A stretch of DNA of 64,000 nucleotides from positions 186,001 to 250,000 of the forward strand of contig CAJNOP010000119.1 of assembly GCA_905250075.1 (NCBI GenBank), read 5' to 3'. Below the pieces are notes generated by a model that saw only the letters and a program-made list of their open reading frames with translations, ran no database searches and was not told the origin of the DNA. Source of the DNA: Rotaria sp. Silwood1. Taxonomy: Eukaryota > Rotifera > Eurotatoria > Philodinida > Philodinidae. A program made the translations under genes and the position numbers. Positions 52,801 to 64,000 of the stretch are shown piece by piece; within the stretch, counting starts at the first letter, position 1, and every line of letters starts with the position of its first letter.

Positions 52801-55800
52801 TTTTCTTTTTTATTAGTATTGGTTTAATTATATTATTTACAACATTTTTACAAGTAAATCATCAAATGAAATTTTATGATTAATTAAAAATCTTCTTTAG
52901 AATTTTCTTTTTGCAATATCGGGTGAAACATTAACACAACGTTTACGTGCAAAAATTTTTCAAACATTATTAAAACAAGATATTGCTTATTTTGATCGAC
53001 CAGAAAATAATACAGGTGCTTTATGTACACGTCTTGCAACAGAAGCATCTGATGTTCAAGGAGTAAAGATTTTCTTTTTTTCGTATTGAAAAAAAGAAAA
53101 TTTCTCTTTTTTTGTATTTTCTTAGGCAACTGGTATTCGAATTGGAACAATGTTACAAAATATAGCAAATCTTGGTGTTGGAATAATTTTAGCATTTATT
53201 TATGGTTGGTCATTAACATTACTTATGTTAGCTTTTGTACCATTTATGATTGTTGCTGGATTTTTACAAATGTATTTAATGACTGGATTTGCAAATAAAG
53301 TTTGTTTAAAAAAAGAAAAAATTTGAAATAAAAATATTCTATTTGTTTATGTTATAGGATAAAAAAGCTTTAGAAGATGCAGGAAAGGTTAGTAATTAAA
53401 AGAACAAAAAAAAAACAAAAAACTAAGAATTGAAATAATCTATAATACGAAAATCTTGATAGAAAAAAAAATATTCGCTTATTTTTCGATTATTAAAAAC
53501 AATTGATTAGAATCAAATGTAATTAGTTAGAATTAAAATTTTTTTCTAATTTCTAATCGGATAAAATTGAATAATTATTAGTATTTTTTGTAAAAAGAAA
53601 AAATTCATAACTGTATATTTACAAAATGAGCTATTAGAATAAGGGAAATCTTATCTAAGTGTTTTTTCTATAAAAAAAACTGCTCTTACAAATTACAATA
53701 TATATTCAGAAAGATTCTAACTGACTACGTATAGCTCTAAATCAACGCTTTCTTTTTGAAGCTATGAAATTAAGTGAAAATTTTGTGACAAGATTTTTGT
53801 AGCATGAATTAAGAATTTTCTATGATAGATTGCTGTTGAAGCCATATCAAATATACGAACAGTTGCACAATTAACAAAAGAAAAACATTTTGGTGATGAA
53901 TATTGTAAATTACTTGAATTTCCTTTTAGGTATGTGTCAAGAAAGAAAAAGAAAAATTTAAAAAAAAAATATTCTTATTTTTATTTATTATAGAAATAGT
54001 TTAAAACGTGCACATATATATGGCATTTTATTCAGTATTAGTGATTCGGTATGATTTCGTTTTTTTTTTCTTTTTTTTTTATTAATATAACTTTCATAAT
54101 TTTGATTTCATTATTTAAAGATTATGTTTTTTGCACAAGCAGCTTTATTTACTTTTGGTGCTTGGAGAGTGGAACAAGGAGCAATGACGTAAGTTATTAT
54201 TTATTATTTTTTTAAAAATATATTAAATCAAATTTTTATTTTCTAGCTTTGAAAATATTATGCTGTAAATCTATAAAATTTATTCATAAAGATATAAATA
54301 CATTATTTATATTTAATTTAGTGTAATGAATTGTATACTTTTCGGTGCAATGGCTGTAAGTCAATTCATAAAAAATGAATATATTTAAATCTTATTGTTT
54401 TATTTTTTTTTTTGTTTCATAAAGGTTGGTCAAACTGCATCAATGTCACCGGATTATTCAAAAGCAATCGTATGTTTGAATTTAAATAATAATAATAAAA
54501 AAACAACTTGTGTTGATGATTTAGGCATCATCAAAAAAAATTTTGATTCTATTTAATCGTAGACCAACAATTAACAATTCTTCGACTGTTGGAAAAGAAC
54601 TAGTACAATAATAATATTAAAATATATTTGATTTTCTTGTATTCTTTTTACTTTTTTTTTAATAGAAAAATTTTAATGGTCAAATTGATTTAAATAATTT
54701 GGATTTTCATTATCCAAATCGACAAGAAGTACAAGTTTTAAAAAAATTCAATTTAAAAATTGCACCTTGTATGAAAGAATCGGTTATTTTTTTTCCTGTA
54801 GGAAAATATATATCTAAATTTTGTTTAATTTAGATGAACAAGTTGCTCTTGTTGGTTCATCTGGTTGTGGAAAAAGTACAATTATTCAATTACTTGAACA
54901 TTTTTATGATCCAACAGGTGGACAAATAGTAAGTTTTAAAAATATTAACAAAATAATTTTTTTATTTTTCAAAATAAATATTTAATGAAATGAGCGGAAT
55001 TACTTTGACAATATCTGTTTACAGAAAAAGAAAAAGAATTATTTAAACCTTTGTTTACGAAATTTTTCCAAAAATGATAAAAAATATGAATTGGTTCATA
55101 GAAATCTGGAATTGTGTATATGTATATTCATGAAAAATAGCGGATTGTGTTAAACTGCAGTCAATACTATAAAATTCAGCGTAGTGTCACATATCCAAAA
55201 TTTTGGAGATGCGCCAACATCTCTCACAGGAGATGCCGCATCTCTCGCGGGAGACGCGGTCATTTTCCACTGGAGATGTATCATCTCATTTAGAGATGCA
55301 CATCCCCCCACACCCACACTCACATCTCTCGCAGTAAATGCCGCATCTCCCGCGCTAGACGTGGATGCATCTCCAAAATTTTGGATATGTGACACTGCTG
55401 AAAATTCAGTACTTACAGAGTAGAGTTGTCCAAAACCTTTAGAAATCTTTCGTGTAACTCTCCATGAATAATAACTCTGTGTTTTCTTATCATAATATAA
55501 ATCTAATAAAATTGAGTGTCTGATCTTCTATAAAATTAGAACTTCAACAATAATCACACTTTTCTCGAGCAATAATGATTGTAGGATTCTAATATCTGTT
55601 TGATTACATAGTGGTTTGAATGATTTTTGGGTAACTAAATAACTTCTGTGGATTCTCATAGATTTTTAAATTCACATTCCTTTTTTTTTCTTCACTAGAT
55701 ATACATGTAGACTAATATCATATAATGTTCTTGCTATACTAAAAGCAAAAGCAAAAGAGAGAATACTCTATGGTCAAACAAAAAGACAACATAGTCAAAG

Positions 55801-56668
55801 TAATAATCTACATGAAAGGTTAGTCCCTCAATATACGAATCTCATAATAGAAGGATTAAATAGTTTTGTAAATGAATATTATTGAGACATTCATTCTTAA
55901 TATCACAGTTAACTACATTCGTCTATTTAAGTACTTCTAGAATTGTTATTCTAAATATTAATTATAAAACAAAACAAAAATATATTTTAGTTAATTAATG
56001 AAAATGAATTATCAACTTTAAATCTTCAATGGTGGAGAAGTCAAATTGGTTTTGTTAGTCAAGAACCAATTTTATTTGATGCAACAATTAAAGAAAATAT
56101 TGCTTATGGTGATACATCAAGAGAAGTACCTTTCGATGAAATTCAAGAAGCAGCGAAAAATGCTAATATTCATGATTTTATTATAAGTCTACCACAACAA
56201 TATGAAACAAATGTTGGTTCAAAAGGTACACAATTATCAGGTGGTCAAAAACAACGAATTGGTAACAAAAAAAACAAAATCAAACTTTTTTACAAAAATA
56301 AAATTTGTATTTTATGTTTGTTTTAGCGATTGCTCGAGCACTTATACGTAATCCAAAAGTATTATTACTTGATGAAGCAACAGTAAGTAATCACTACATA
56401 TTCATATATATATATATATACATCTCGATTGATTTCTAATTTGATTTAGAGTGCACTTGATACAGAAAATGAACGTATAGTACAAGAAGCACTTGATCAA
56501 ATATCAAAAGGTCGTACAACTATTGTTATAGCTCATCGTTTATCAACAATACAAAATTCTGATCGTATTTGTGTTCTTCGTCGTGGTCATATAGTTGAAT
56601 CTGGCAAACATGATGAATTATTAACTCTCAAAGGATATTATTATCGTTTAGCACAAGCAAATAAATAG
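46810..56668 (+). CDS. ABCB1/P-glycoprotein-type full ABC transporter, copy 2
   Basis: Thirty-seven exons with the same intron positions as copy 1, from 46810-46934 to 56450-56668 (1339 aa). Others include 47881-47935, 48480-48618, 48834-49095, 49313-49437, 50189-50488, 51710-51831, 52469-52565, 52749-52853, 52901-53062, 53126-53299, 55991-56261. Both nucleotide-binding domains keep Walker [23 protein letters not shown] signature, LLLDEATSALD and IAHRLSTI, so it should be functional. The N-terminus, the first outer loop ([18 protein letters not shown]), the linker after NBD1 and the first helices of TMD2 differ clearly from copy 1. Other parts are nearly or apparently fully identical. Introns 2, 4 and 18 are longer than in copy 1, the first two through MITE insertions. 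The C-terminus differs (AQANK versus AQTRH). Confidence 0.93.
47116..47839. mobile_element. mariner-like non-autonomous element in intron 2 of ABC copy 2
   Basis: The left end TAGAGTGTTCCAAAAGTCTGTCG and the right end CGACAGACTTCAGAACACTCTGTA are inverted repeats of about 23 bp, flanked by TA. This resembles the GTGTTCCAAAAGTC-type ends of mariner elements. The interior of about 680 bp contains no intact frame, and I could not see a clear transposase remnant. It is absent from the corresponding short intron of copy 1 (34276-34331). Confidence 0.7.
48254..48384. mobile_element. small hAT-like MITE in intron 4 of ABC copy 2
   Basis: 131 bp with ends CAAGGGAGAAACGGGAGACT and, complemented from the right, CAAGGAGGAAACGGCAGACT (three mismatches). 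ATTGGTCG lies directly on each side (48246-48253 and 48385-48392), an 8-bp target-site duplication. It is absent from copy 1, whose corresponding intron is only 52 bp, so it arrived after the duplication or was removed from copy 1 by conversion. Confidence 0.75.
55180..55400. mobile_element. hAT-like MITE in an intron of ABC copy 2
   Basis: It is the counterpart of the element at 40786-41006, at a constant distance of 14394 bp, with the same AAAATTCAG flanks (55171-55179 and 55401-55409) and no difference that I could find by eye. It therefore arose by copying of the host intron, not by a second insertion. Confidence 0.8.
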
Positions 56669-56875
56669 ACATTTTTTTATATTAAGAACTTGAGGCTGGC
56701 TTTTTATTTTTGTCTGTAATAGTTATGAATAAATGAAAAAACAACAACAAATATGAATAGGATTCTATGCAAAAGAAGACAGTATGATACGCATAAGAGC
56801 ATAGAAATAATACAAGAGAATATATTGTTTATTTTTTTTTTTATGTCTTCATATGAGTGTTTTCGTTTGTTGTTT

Positions 56876-58723
56876 TTAATATGGTGAATAACTTGATGAA
56901 CCACCACTACCGCGACTAGCACCGCGATATGAACCATTACGACTACCACGATATGAACTGCCTGAAAGAAAACAAAATTAATGATTCTAACATATTCAAT
57001 TATCAACCTACCACGATCATCTGCATCTTGAAATGAACTACTGCCGCCACCCATACCTATTCATAACATTAGTTTTTTTTTTTTATTCTAAATTTTTTTC
57101 ATGGTAATAACTTACTACGAAAACCACCACCACCACCACTACCACTACCACTACTACGATCATTGGAAAATCCTTTTCCTGAGCTAGCCCATCGATCACC
57201 ACCTGAACCATAATTTTGACGAGAACTATTATCATTCCAATTACTTCGTGCACCACGGTAGCCTTATATTTTTAAAAAATTTCATTAAAATATACATGAG
57301 AAGCGAAAAAAAAATGAATACATACCACCACCTCGACCACCACGATCATTGTTATTTCGATTACGACGTTGTGCTAATTGCACACGTACAGCTGTACCTA
57401 TTGAGTCAATATGTTGATCTATTGAATAATAAACAAAATCCAAAAAACATTGAAATAAAAATCAAATAAATTGAAGTTTACCATTATATTGTGAAATAGC
57501 TCTATTAGCAGTTTCATCATCCTCATAAGTTACTGTAGCTCGACCATTTGCTTCACCTGTATCACGATCTTTGTAAATCCAAATTTTTGGACCACCTGAT
57601 CGGTCATCAATCTTAAACAAAAAAGAATAGTTAAAAAAAAAAACTAAAACCAATAATATTTTACTTTAATAGAGCCAACCGTTGAAAAAATATCAAGAAT
57701 TTGATCTCGTGTAATACTTTTCGGTAAATCTTGAATAAATATTGTATCAGTTTGAATTTCAACTTCTCCTCTATCATTATTTTGTCGTCGAAATCCATAA
57801 CCACCACCACCACCACCATCTCGTCCTAATATAATTACAAAAAAAACAAAATGTTGTTTTTTTCAATGAAATATTATCAAACTTAAATAAATCCCAAAGT
57901 ATACTTGAGACAGAGTGAGAGAGATTTTTTTTTTTATTCATGTTTAATAATAAGTAGAATAAATATATTTTTCAACATCAAATATTCAATTTAATTCTTT
58001 TTTTTTTTCTTTTTAATATATGACATCTTTTTTTTTTCTACTGTATTTAAAATTAATAATATAAAGTGGATGCAATGGGTATATATAGATATATATCTTA
58101 CTTGAATTATTATTTCCAAATGACCCACGATAAGATCCACTATAGTAAGATAGAAATCAAAAATAAAAAACATCAAACATCATGTATAGATAAAAATATC
58201 CTCAAGTTATTTTTTTTTAAATATCTATATACGTTTACCCATCATATCAATTTCGTACTTTACTTTTTTTTTTTTTATAATCATATTCAATTACTTGTAT
58301 TTATATGCGAATAAATAATATAGAAATTTATATAATTGTTTGTTCCAAAAAAGATATTTATGTTCAGTTCTTTTTTATATTTGTTTCATGTATATGTGTA
58401 TATATATATATATCAATATCAAAGCGTATTATTTCAAAGAGAAATGAAAAATAATAATTTTAATTGTATTATGAATCAGTAGCAAAAAAATAAATACTTA
58501 TGTTATATAATGAAACCTACCCTTCCTGTGGACGATTATCGTCATAATTGCTTGAATGTGAATAACCTGTACGTGAACCTAAAAAAAATTCATATAGTTG
58601 TTTTTTTTTCGTTTTATTAATTTATATAAATAATATGTATTCGACTTTACCCCCATGGGATCCGGAACTCCAGATATTTCCACTGGCATCTTCATTTGTA
58701 GAACTACTACCCATGTACGACAT
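56876..58723 (-). CDS. FET-like RNA-binding protein (RRM plus RGG repeats; FUS/TAF15/cabeza type)
   Basis: Nine minus-strand exons in transcript order: 58723-58651, 58578-58521, 58139-58102, 57825-57665, 57611-57482, 57418-57326, 57262-57116, 57056-57012, 56961-56876 (276 aa). A short Ser/Gly/Asn/Tyr-rich N-terminus (MSYMGSSSTNE...) leads to one RRM. It starts DTIFIQDLPKSITRDQILDIFSTVGSIK and includes KIWIYKDRDTGEANGRATVTYED, very close to the FET RRM. The C-terminus is RGG/SYRG-rich (DRGGRGGGYRGARSNWN, GGSSYRGSRNGSYRG). Such proteins bind RNA in the nucleus and act in transcription and splicing. Two usual FET parts are missing or short: the long SYGQ domain, and the RanBP2-type zinc finger after the RRM, since no spaced cysteines are seen. 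It is convergent with ABC copy 2, 207 bp apart. Confidence 0.82.
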
Positions 58724-60181
58724 TATGAATTGTAATGAATAATTTTCCTTCTTTCACAATCGAATTTATATGACGAGGCAAATATCGGGGAGAAAAAACA
58801 ACAAAAGAAAAACTGAATAATGTAAATTCGCAATTTCTTGATCTGAAGAGTTTGTTTCATTATGGAGACACAACATATATGTCTATGTCCGATAAGAAAA
58901 GATGTCACTGTTAGACGGTTAGATATGAGATAATATTGCAAACATTAAATATTCTTGTGGATAATAATTCGAATTAAGGTGAATACAACGAAAATACGTT
59001 CGTTTCGATCTGAGAAGCATTGTTTTATTTATCTGTGAATAAAATAATTGATATTTATCATACTTCAAAATATTAATAGACATTTGTCAGCATGAGCGCA
59101 GTATAAAACAAATTTTTCAGCTGACGCAATTGTACATCATTGTTGATGCACCGCTCAGAGTTATATAAGTAGTGAAGTTAAACTTCTATATATATATATA
59201 TTTTTTTTTTCTACTGTCAATTAATATTGCCAAAGGGCACTGAGTTAAAGGAAACAAATGAAATCGGTTGTAGTATTGGCAAAGTATTGCTGATTGTAAG
59301 AGTCTTCAATCTAAAAAAAAAAACATATTAGGTCATTATGATGGAGTAAAATATCATCGTGTCAGGTGATAATAGAGAAAAGATATTTGCTCGATCTAGA
59401 TAAGTTATTCTGTATAAAATAGCATGAGAATGGAACCAAATGTTATTTTTGTTTTGTTTTAAAGTTAAAAACAATTTAAACCTAACGATTAATACTATGC
59501 ACATTAGTTTTCGGTTAATCGCCATTCATCATCATGCATTCTGAAACCGGTATGTGAATTATAGATAATGAATACTTTATTCTAAATCGAATAGATTTTC
59601 GAAGTGAAATTGAATAAATATTAGTGAATTAAAGACATGAATATCATTATTGAATTCTATTTTGTTATAATTTGAAAAAAGATTGTATTTCATCTTTCAC
59701 TATAATTTATTTTAAGATAAAAAATTAAAATATTTTAGAAATTAAAATTAAATATATAATTATTATTTTTATTTTGAAATTTTTACATAATAAAATAATT
59801 GTTATAATTTTGACAAAGGTTTTTAATATGTTTTATTTCTAAAAAAATAATTATCATTTACAGATGTCTTTATCGTAAAATTTCAAGAAAATATCGTTAG
59901 ATAAATAGAACAAATATTCTATCCAGTGAGACAATTAATGAAGCAGTGCTCACTGGAAGATCAGGTTAGCTTTTGTATTACGAACTATGTGTCTGTACTT
60001 CCAAAACTAGATGTTTTTGCCCTTTCAAAATTTTAAAGGATGTCTAAAATCTCGATCAAATACTGAATAGAATAATATGTTAACTTACTACGAAATGAAA
60101 TTATACTTAACTCTTGAACAATTGAATTCAATTTTTAATTGAAAATAACTACTATTTGTGAGTTTAATTTTATTATCGTAG
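58724..60181. other. shared upstream region of the FET-like and lipase genes
   Basis: About 1.46 kb between divergent genes, so both promoters should lie here. AT-rich, with a (TA)n run near 59190-59201. No exon, RNA gene or inverted repeat is recognised. It ends in TTTTATTATCGTAG directly before the proposed lipase ATG. Confidence 0.55.
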
Positions 60182-62599
60182 ATGATTTATAATATTGAAG
60201 AAAAATGTAACATGTATATATATATATTATATGATTCTTGTGTTTTTGTTTATTGAGGTTTATATTTTTTGCTTATTGCACTTTGCATTATATTCGTCAA
60301 TGGTCGACTTATTCAATCAGAGTCTATTGTTAATGAACCACTTACTATCGATGTTATATCAACTAATAATGTACCTATCCTTCCTCAATTTTCAACAATA
60401 AATCGAGCTAATATACCGCCAGTAACAGCAAATAAAACTAATACTTCAGTGTGTTATCCAGTTGTTGGCTGTTTTGATAATAATGAACCATATAATAATG
60501 CTGGTTTAGAAGTACCTCAATCACCTGAACATATTAGTACACAATTTCTTTTATTTACACAAGAAGCTCCTACAACACCAGAATTTCTTGTCTATGATAG
60601 TAATGATCAATCAATTATAGAATCAAATCTTAATTCTTCTCGATGGTTAAGAATTATTGTTCATGGTTTTACAAATAATCGAAATAGTATTTGGATAAAA
60701 CCACTTCAAGATGAATTATTAAAATTAAAAGATGTAAAAATTAGTTTTAGTTTTAGTTTTTTTTTCTAGTTTTTGAAATTATTTCTTATGAATATAATTA
60801 GAATGAATTATCAGATGTACTTGTTGTTGATTGGGGTCATGGTGCTAAATTTCCATTATATACAAATGCTGCTTCAAATACACGTCTTGTTGGTAAACAA
60901 ATTGGTTTACTTTTACAAAAATTACATAATATGAAAGGATTTTCATATGATAAAATTCATTGTATTGGTTCGTTAATATCAAGAAAAGAAATATTAATTA
61001 TTATTGTTTTTATATTTTTATTAGGACATAGTCTTGGTGCACATACATGTTCTTTAGCATCAAATATAATTGATAATCAAATGGCTCGTATTTCTGGTCT
61101 TGATCCAGCTGGTCCATTATTTGAAGGAAAAGATGTACTTGTTCGTCTTGATAAAAATGATGCAAAATTTGTTGATGTTATTCATACAAATACAGATATT
61201 GCTTTTGGAGTTGGTCTTGGATCAAGTCAATCATCAGGACATGTAGATTTTTATGCTAATGGTGGTCAACATCAACCAGGTTGTCCTTCAGTGTAAATAT
61301 TTATTGAAGAAGGAACTTTTTTTTTTTTTGTTCTTCTTTCAATATTAATATTATTTTATTTTTTCAAAAGGCTTTCACTTCTTGGTAATGTAATTCATGG
61401 TCATAGTGAAGGTAAAATAATTGAAAAATATTTAAAATAAATATAATTTTATTTAATAGCTATTTATGAACAAACATCATGTTCACATGGTAAGTTTAAA
61501 AACAAAAATATAAGTAAATTGAAAATTATTTTATATTTATATTTAGGTCGTTCACATGGCTATTTTACTGAATCAATCAAGTATATATCTATTGATAGAA
61601 ATTAATTAGAACAATTTTCTGTTTTTTTCTTTTCTATTCTAGTTCAGAATGCCGATATAATGCTTTTCCATGTCAAGATTATGTAAAAACGAAAAAAAAA
61701 AAAGAATTACTTTTCTATTTCTTTTCATGATTTTATTCTATTTAGAATAGTTTTGTCAATGGTCAATGTCTTGCATGTTCAACATCAGGTTGTGCTCAAA
61801 TGGGTATTGAAAATAATGTTTTTTTTTTTTATTGATATAATGAATAGTTAATTTTTGTGCTTGTTTTTATTTGTCGTTAAGGTTTTTATTCGGTTTATTC
61901 ACTTGGTCGTGGTAATATGTATTTATCAACAAAGAATACTTCACCATTTTGTGGTTAGAATTTATATTCAATTTTTTATTTTATCGATTTATTTTTTACT
62001 TATCTCAATCTATAGGTAATCATTATTTGATTGAACTTGTACTCAATCGAGATATGATTGCAACAAGTGGTGAAATTTATGTTTCAATTCATTCAAATTA
62101 TGAAATATTAACTAATGTTAGTATGACTATGAAGTAAGTTTAAAAAAAAATGAAATTATCTAATTCAATATTCATATAATTATAAAGATCGAAAACTGAT
62201 ATAAAACCAGGTGATATATTTCGTCATGTATTCAGTTATAAAACTGATTTGGGTAAAGTTGATTATGCTATTGTGCATTTTAATAAAGCAAAGAATTGTA
62301 TGTATATTTATTAAAATGTATATGATGAAAACATATGTTTTATATTACTTTAGTCTTTGGATGGGGTGCTGAAAAAGGTAATGAAATAGTTATTTCACGT
62401 CTTCGTTTGAAATCACTTGAAGATAGTGTTATGTATGTATACAAAAGTTGTCATACTTCTTTTTTTTTTTCTATTTTTGTCTTTTCTATTTAATAGATAT
62501 AGTGGACTTTGTGAAACGCATACAAAAATAGAAGCACATGCTTTTGAAACAGTTTTACTCAATCGTTCGGATTGTCTTGATCCGAAAGAAAATTTGTGA
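60182..62599 (+). CDS. secreted lipase of the pancreatic-lipase family with C-terminal PLAT-like domain
   Basis: Fourteen exons: 60182-60206, 60258-60733, 60802-60967, 61025-61292, 61371-61411, 61460-61489, 61547-61580, 61643-61682, 61746-61803, 61882-61953, 62016-62133, 62188-62297, 62354-62432, 62497-62599 (539 aa). The start exon is an inference. The frame of exon 2 has a stop at 60254 and no ATG, and a 25-bp exon joined across a 51-bp intron supplies one plus a good signal peptide (FLLIALCIIFVNG). The alpha/beta-hydrolase part shows VHGFTNN (oxyanion hole), VLVVDWG, the nucleophile elbow GHSLGAHTCSL, and the catalytic Asp in ISGLDPAGPLF. The probable catalytic His lies near CSHGRSHGYF. 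Lid-region and later cysteines are kept. Exons 11-14 form a beta-rich PLAT-like domain. It should hydrolyse triglycerides or phospholipids outside the cell; the substrate cannot be told. Confidence 0.85.
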
Positions 62600-62986
62600 A
62601 ACTGAAGAAAATAAAAATATATTCATAAAATTATAGATTAAAATGTATTTGTAATAGACAATTATACATTGAAACTTCTATTAATAAACATCTTGCATAA
62701 GTAAACAATTCTAGAAGTCCTACTTAAACATTGTTTTTAAAATCTCAATTACTATTTTAACCTCTGTTAAATGAATGCATGTGCAATTGTTTTCTTTTTG
62801 CTCCTTTTCATCTTGGTCATTTCTAGCAAATGTACTAAAACTATTAACTGTTCATATTAAGGAAAAGCAAAGACATTACAACATTATCTGATGTTAGATA
62901 AGAAAAAGTTCAATTAATCAATGATTATAATGTTAGTAATCACTCATCACAATGTAAATTATCTGAAAACTATAATATTTTACTTA
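62600..62986. other. spacer after the lipase gene
   Basis: AT-rich 3' flank of the lipase gene with AATAAAAATA-type possible polyadenylation signals near 62609-62620. No gene is seen. Confidence 0.5.
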
Positions 62987-63606
62987 CGAGGGAAGGATTC
63001 CAAGTGATTCACCGCTTTTGGCTCCAAATTTTGCCCATAAGTAGAGATCTTGTAGACTAGAAAAATCCTAAGAGGATATGGGCTCATACTGCGATTTGGC
63101 TGAGAGATATTCAAGTTTTACCCAAAATTTCCTATGGGACCTTGATTTTCCAGCAAAATCATATTTTCGAATTTTCAGCTGAAACTTTGCCTAGATAAAG
63201 CCCTCAATTAGACTAGTTTGTAAAAAAAATTTCAGTACTTTTGGACATAGTATTACTGAGATATGAATTTTCCAAAATACAGGCGCTTTTCGATTGATAT
63301 TGTATAAAACATCAATACTTTGAAAAATTCATATCTGGGTAATAGTACGGCCAAAAGTACTGAAATTTTTTTTACAAGCTGCTCTAATTGAGGGCTTTAT
63401 CTGGGCAAAGTTTCAGCTCAAAATTCGAAAATACGATTTTGCTGGAAGATCAAGGTCCCACAGGGAATTTTGGGTAAAACTTGAGTATCTCAGCCAAATC
63501 ACAATATGGGCCCATATCCTCTTAGGCTTTTTCTAGTCTACAAGACTCCTAATTATGGGCAAAATATGGAGCCACAAGCGGTGAATCACTTGGGGACCTT
63601 CCCTCG
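62987..63606. mobile_element. long foldback element, arms of about 300 bp
   Basis: The left end CGAGGGAAGGATTCCAAGTG and the right end CACTTGGGGACCTTCCCTCG are complementary. Complementarity continues, with scattered mismatches, to a centre near 63296, so nearly the whole 620 bp can form one hairpin. TTA flanks both sides (62984-62986 and 63607-63609), as in PIF/Harbinger-type target sites. It has no coding capacity. Confidence 0.8.
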
Positions 63607-63609
63607 TTA

Positions 63610-64000
63610 GTTCTGTATTCGATATTTTAAAACGAAAACGATAAAGAATATTTAAATGATTATCAAATAAAGCACAATAAAAGTATTGAACAAGAAATTC
63701 AAAAGTTTTAACGTAAAAAAATTTAATGAAAATTGTAAAATATTCATTAATTTACATATATCTTGACTGAAACCATAATACAACGCTTTATCAAATAAAG
63801 GCAGCGTTTTATATTTCGTTGAAAGTTTTTTTTTTCAATTCATAAATATTCAAATGAAAAACGCTTATATATTTTAAACACTTTATTTCATTTCATAGTA
63901 AAATATATAATATCTCTTTCATAGATAAACAACTTTTTGTTATCAGAGATATGTAGCAATGAAAGATGTACACCCTCCTTAGTTCTTTTTCATTGAAAAA
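63610..64000. other. AT-rich sequence at the right edge
   Basis: No exon, RNA gene or repeat is recognised in the last 390 bp. Confidence 0.5.

Noticed and set aside
60269..60769. Lipase start at a TTG codon at 60269
   Set aside because: A non-ATG start is unlikely in an animal gene. The upstream 25-bp exon gives a normal ATG and a better signal peptide.

Overview
The window is eukaryotic, strongly AT-rich animal DNA with intron-dense genes. Most introns are 45-80 bp, run GT...AG, and are rich in poly-T. A (CCCACA)n tract, which is TGTGGG on the other strand, abuts the assembly gap at 4359-4458. TGTGGG is the telomeric repeat known from bdelloid rotifers. Together with the compact genes, acceptor-like sites just before many start codons, innexin rather than connexin, and duplicate-and-convert gene pairs, this makes a bdelloid rotifer the best guess. 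The assignment is an inference and no species is claimed. All exon boundaries were placed by hand from splice signals, reading frame and family similarity. Within each model the exon lengths keep the reading frame.

Layout. 1-5275: a possible exon fragment at the left edge, then gene-poor AT-rich DNA holding a palindromic element, a Tc1/mariner-like element and the telomere-like tract with the gap. 5276-14534 (+): MELK-type kinase, mitochondrial-type fumarase (FH), and the dioxygenase PHYHD1. 14716-17036 (-): an innexin. 19331-27955 (+): six closely packed genes: two adjacent U1A/U2B''-type spliceosomal RRM proteins, a BET1L-like Golgi SNARE, an uncharacterised leucine-rich-repeat protein, TRMT112, and a PAQR3-like seven-helix protein. 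Gaps between them are 109-265 bp, so a trans-spliced polycistron is possible. 27956-34009: a 6-kb gene desert with one inverted minisatellite. 34010-42268 and 46810-56668 (+): two tandem full-length ABCB1/P-glycoprotein-type transporters. 56876-58723 (-): a FET-like RRM/RGG protein. 60182-62599 (+): a secreted pancreatic-lipase-family enzyme. 62987-63606: a foldback element with arms of about 300 bp.

No single pathway links the genes; most are housekeeping. The most striking feature is the ABC transporter pair. Stretches of almost or apparently perfect identity, introns and an intronic hAT-like MITE included, alternate with clearly diverged stretches. This is the pattern expected of recent, patchy gene conversion between tandem paralogues. 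Non-autonomous DNA transposons (TTAA-, TA-, TTA- and 8-bp-target-site types) are scattered through introns and spacers, several with recognisable target-site duplications.
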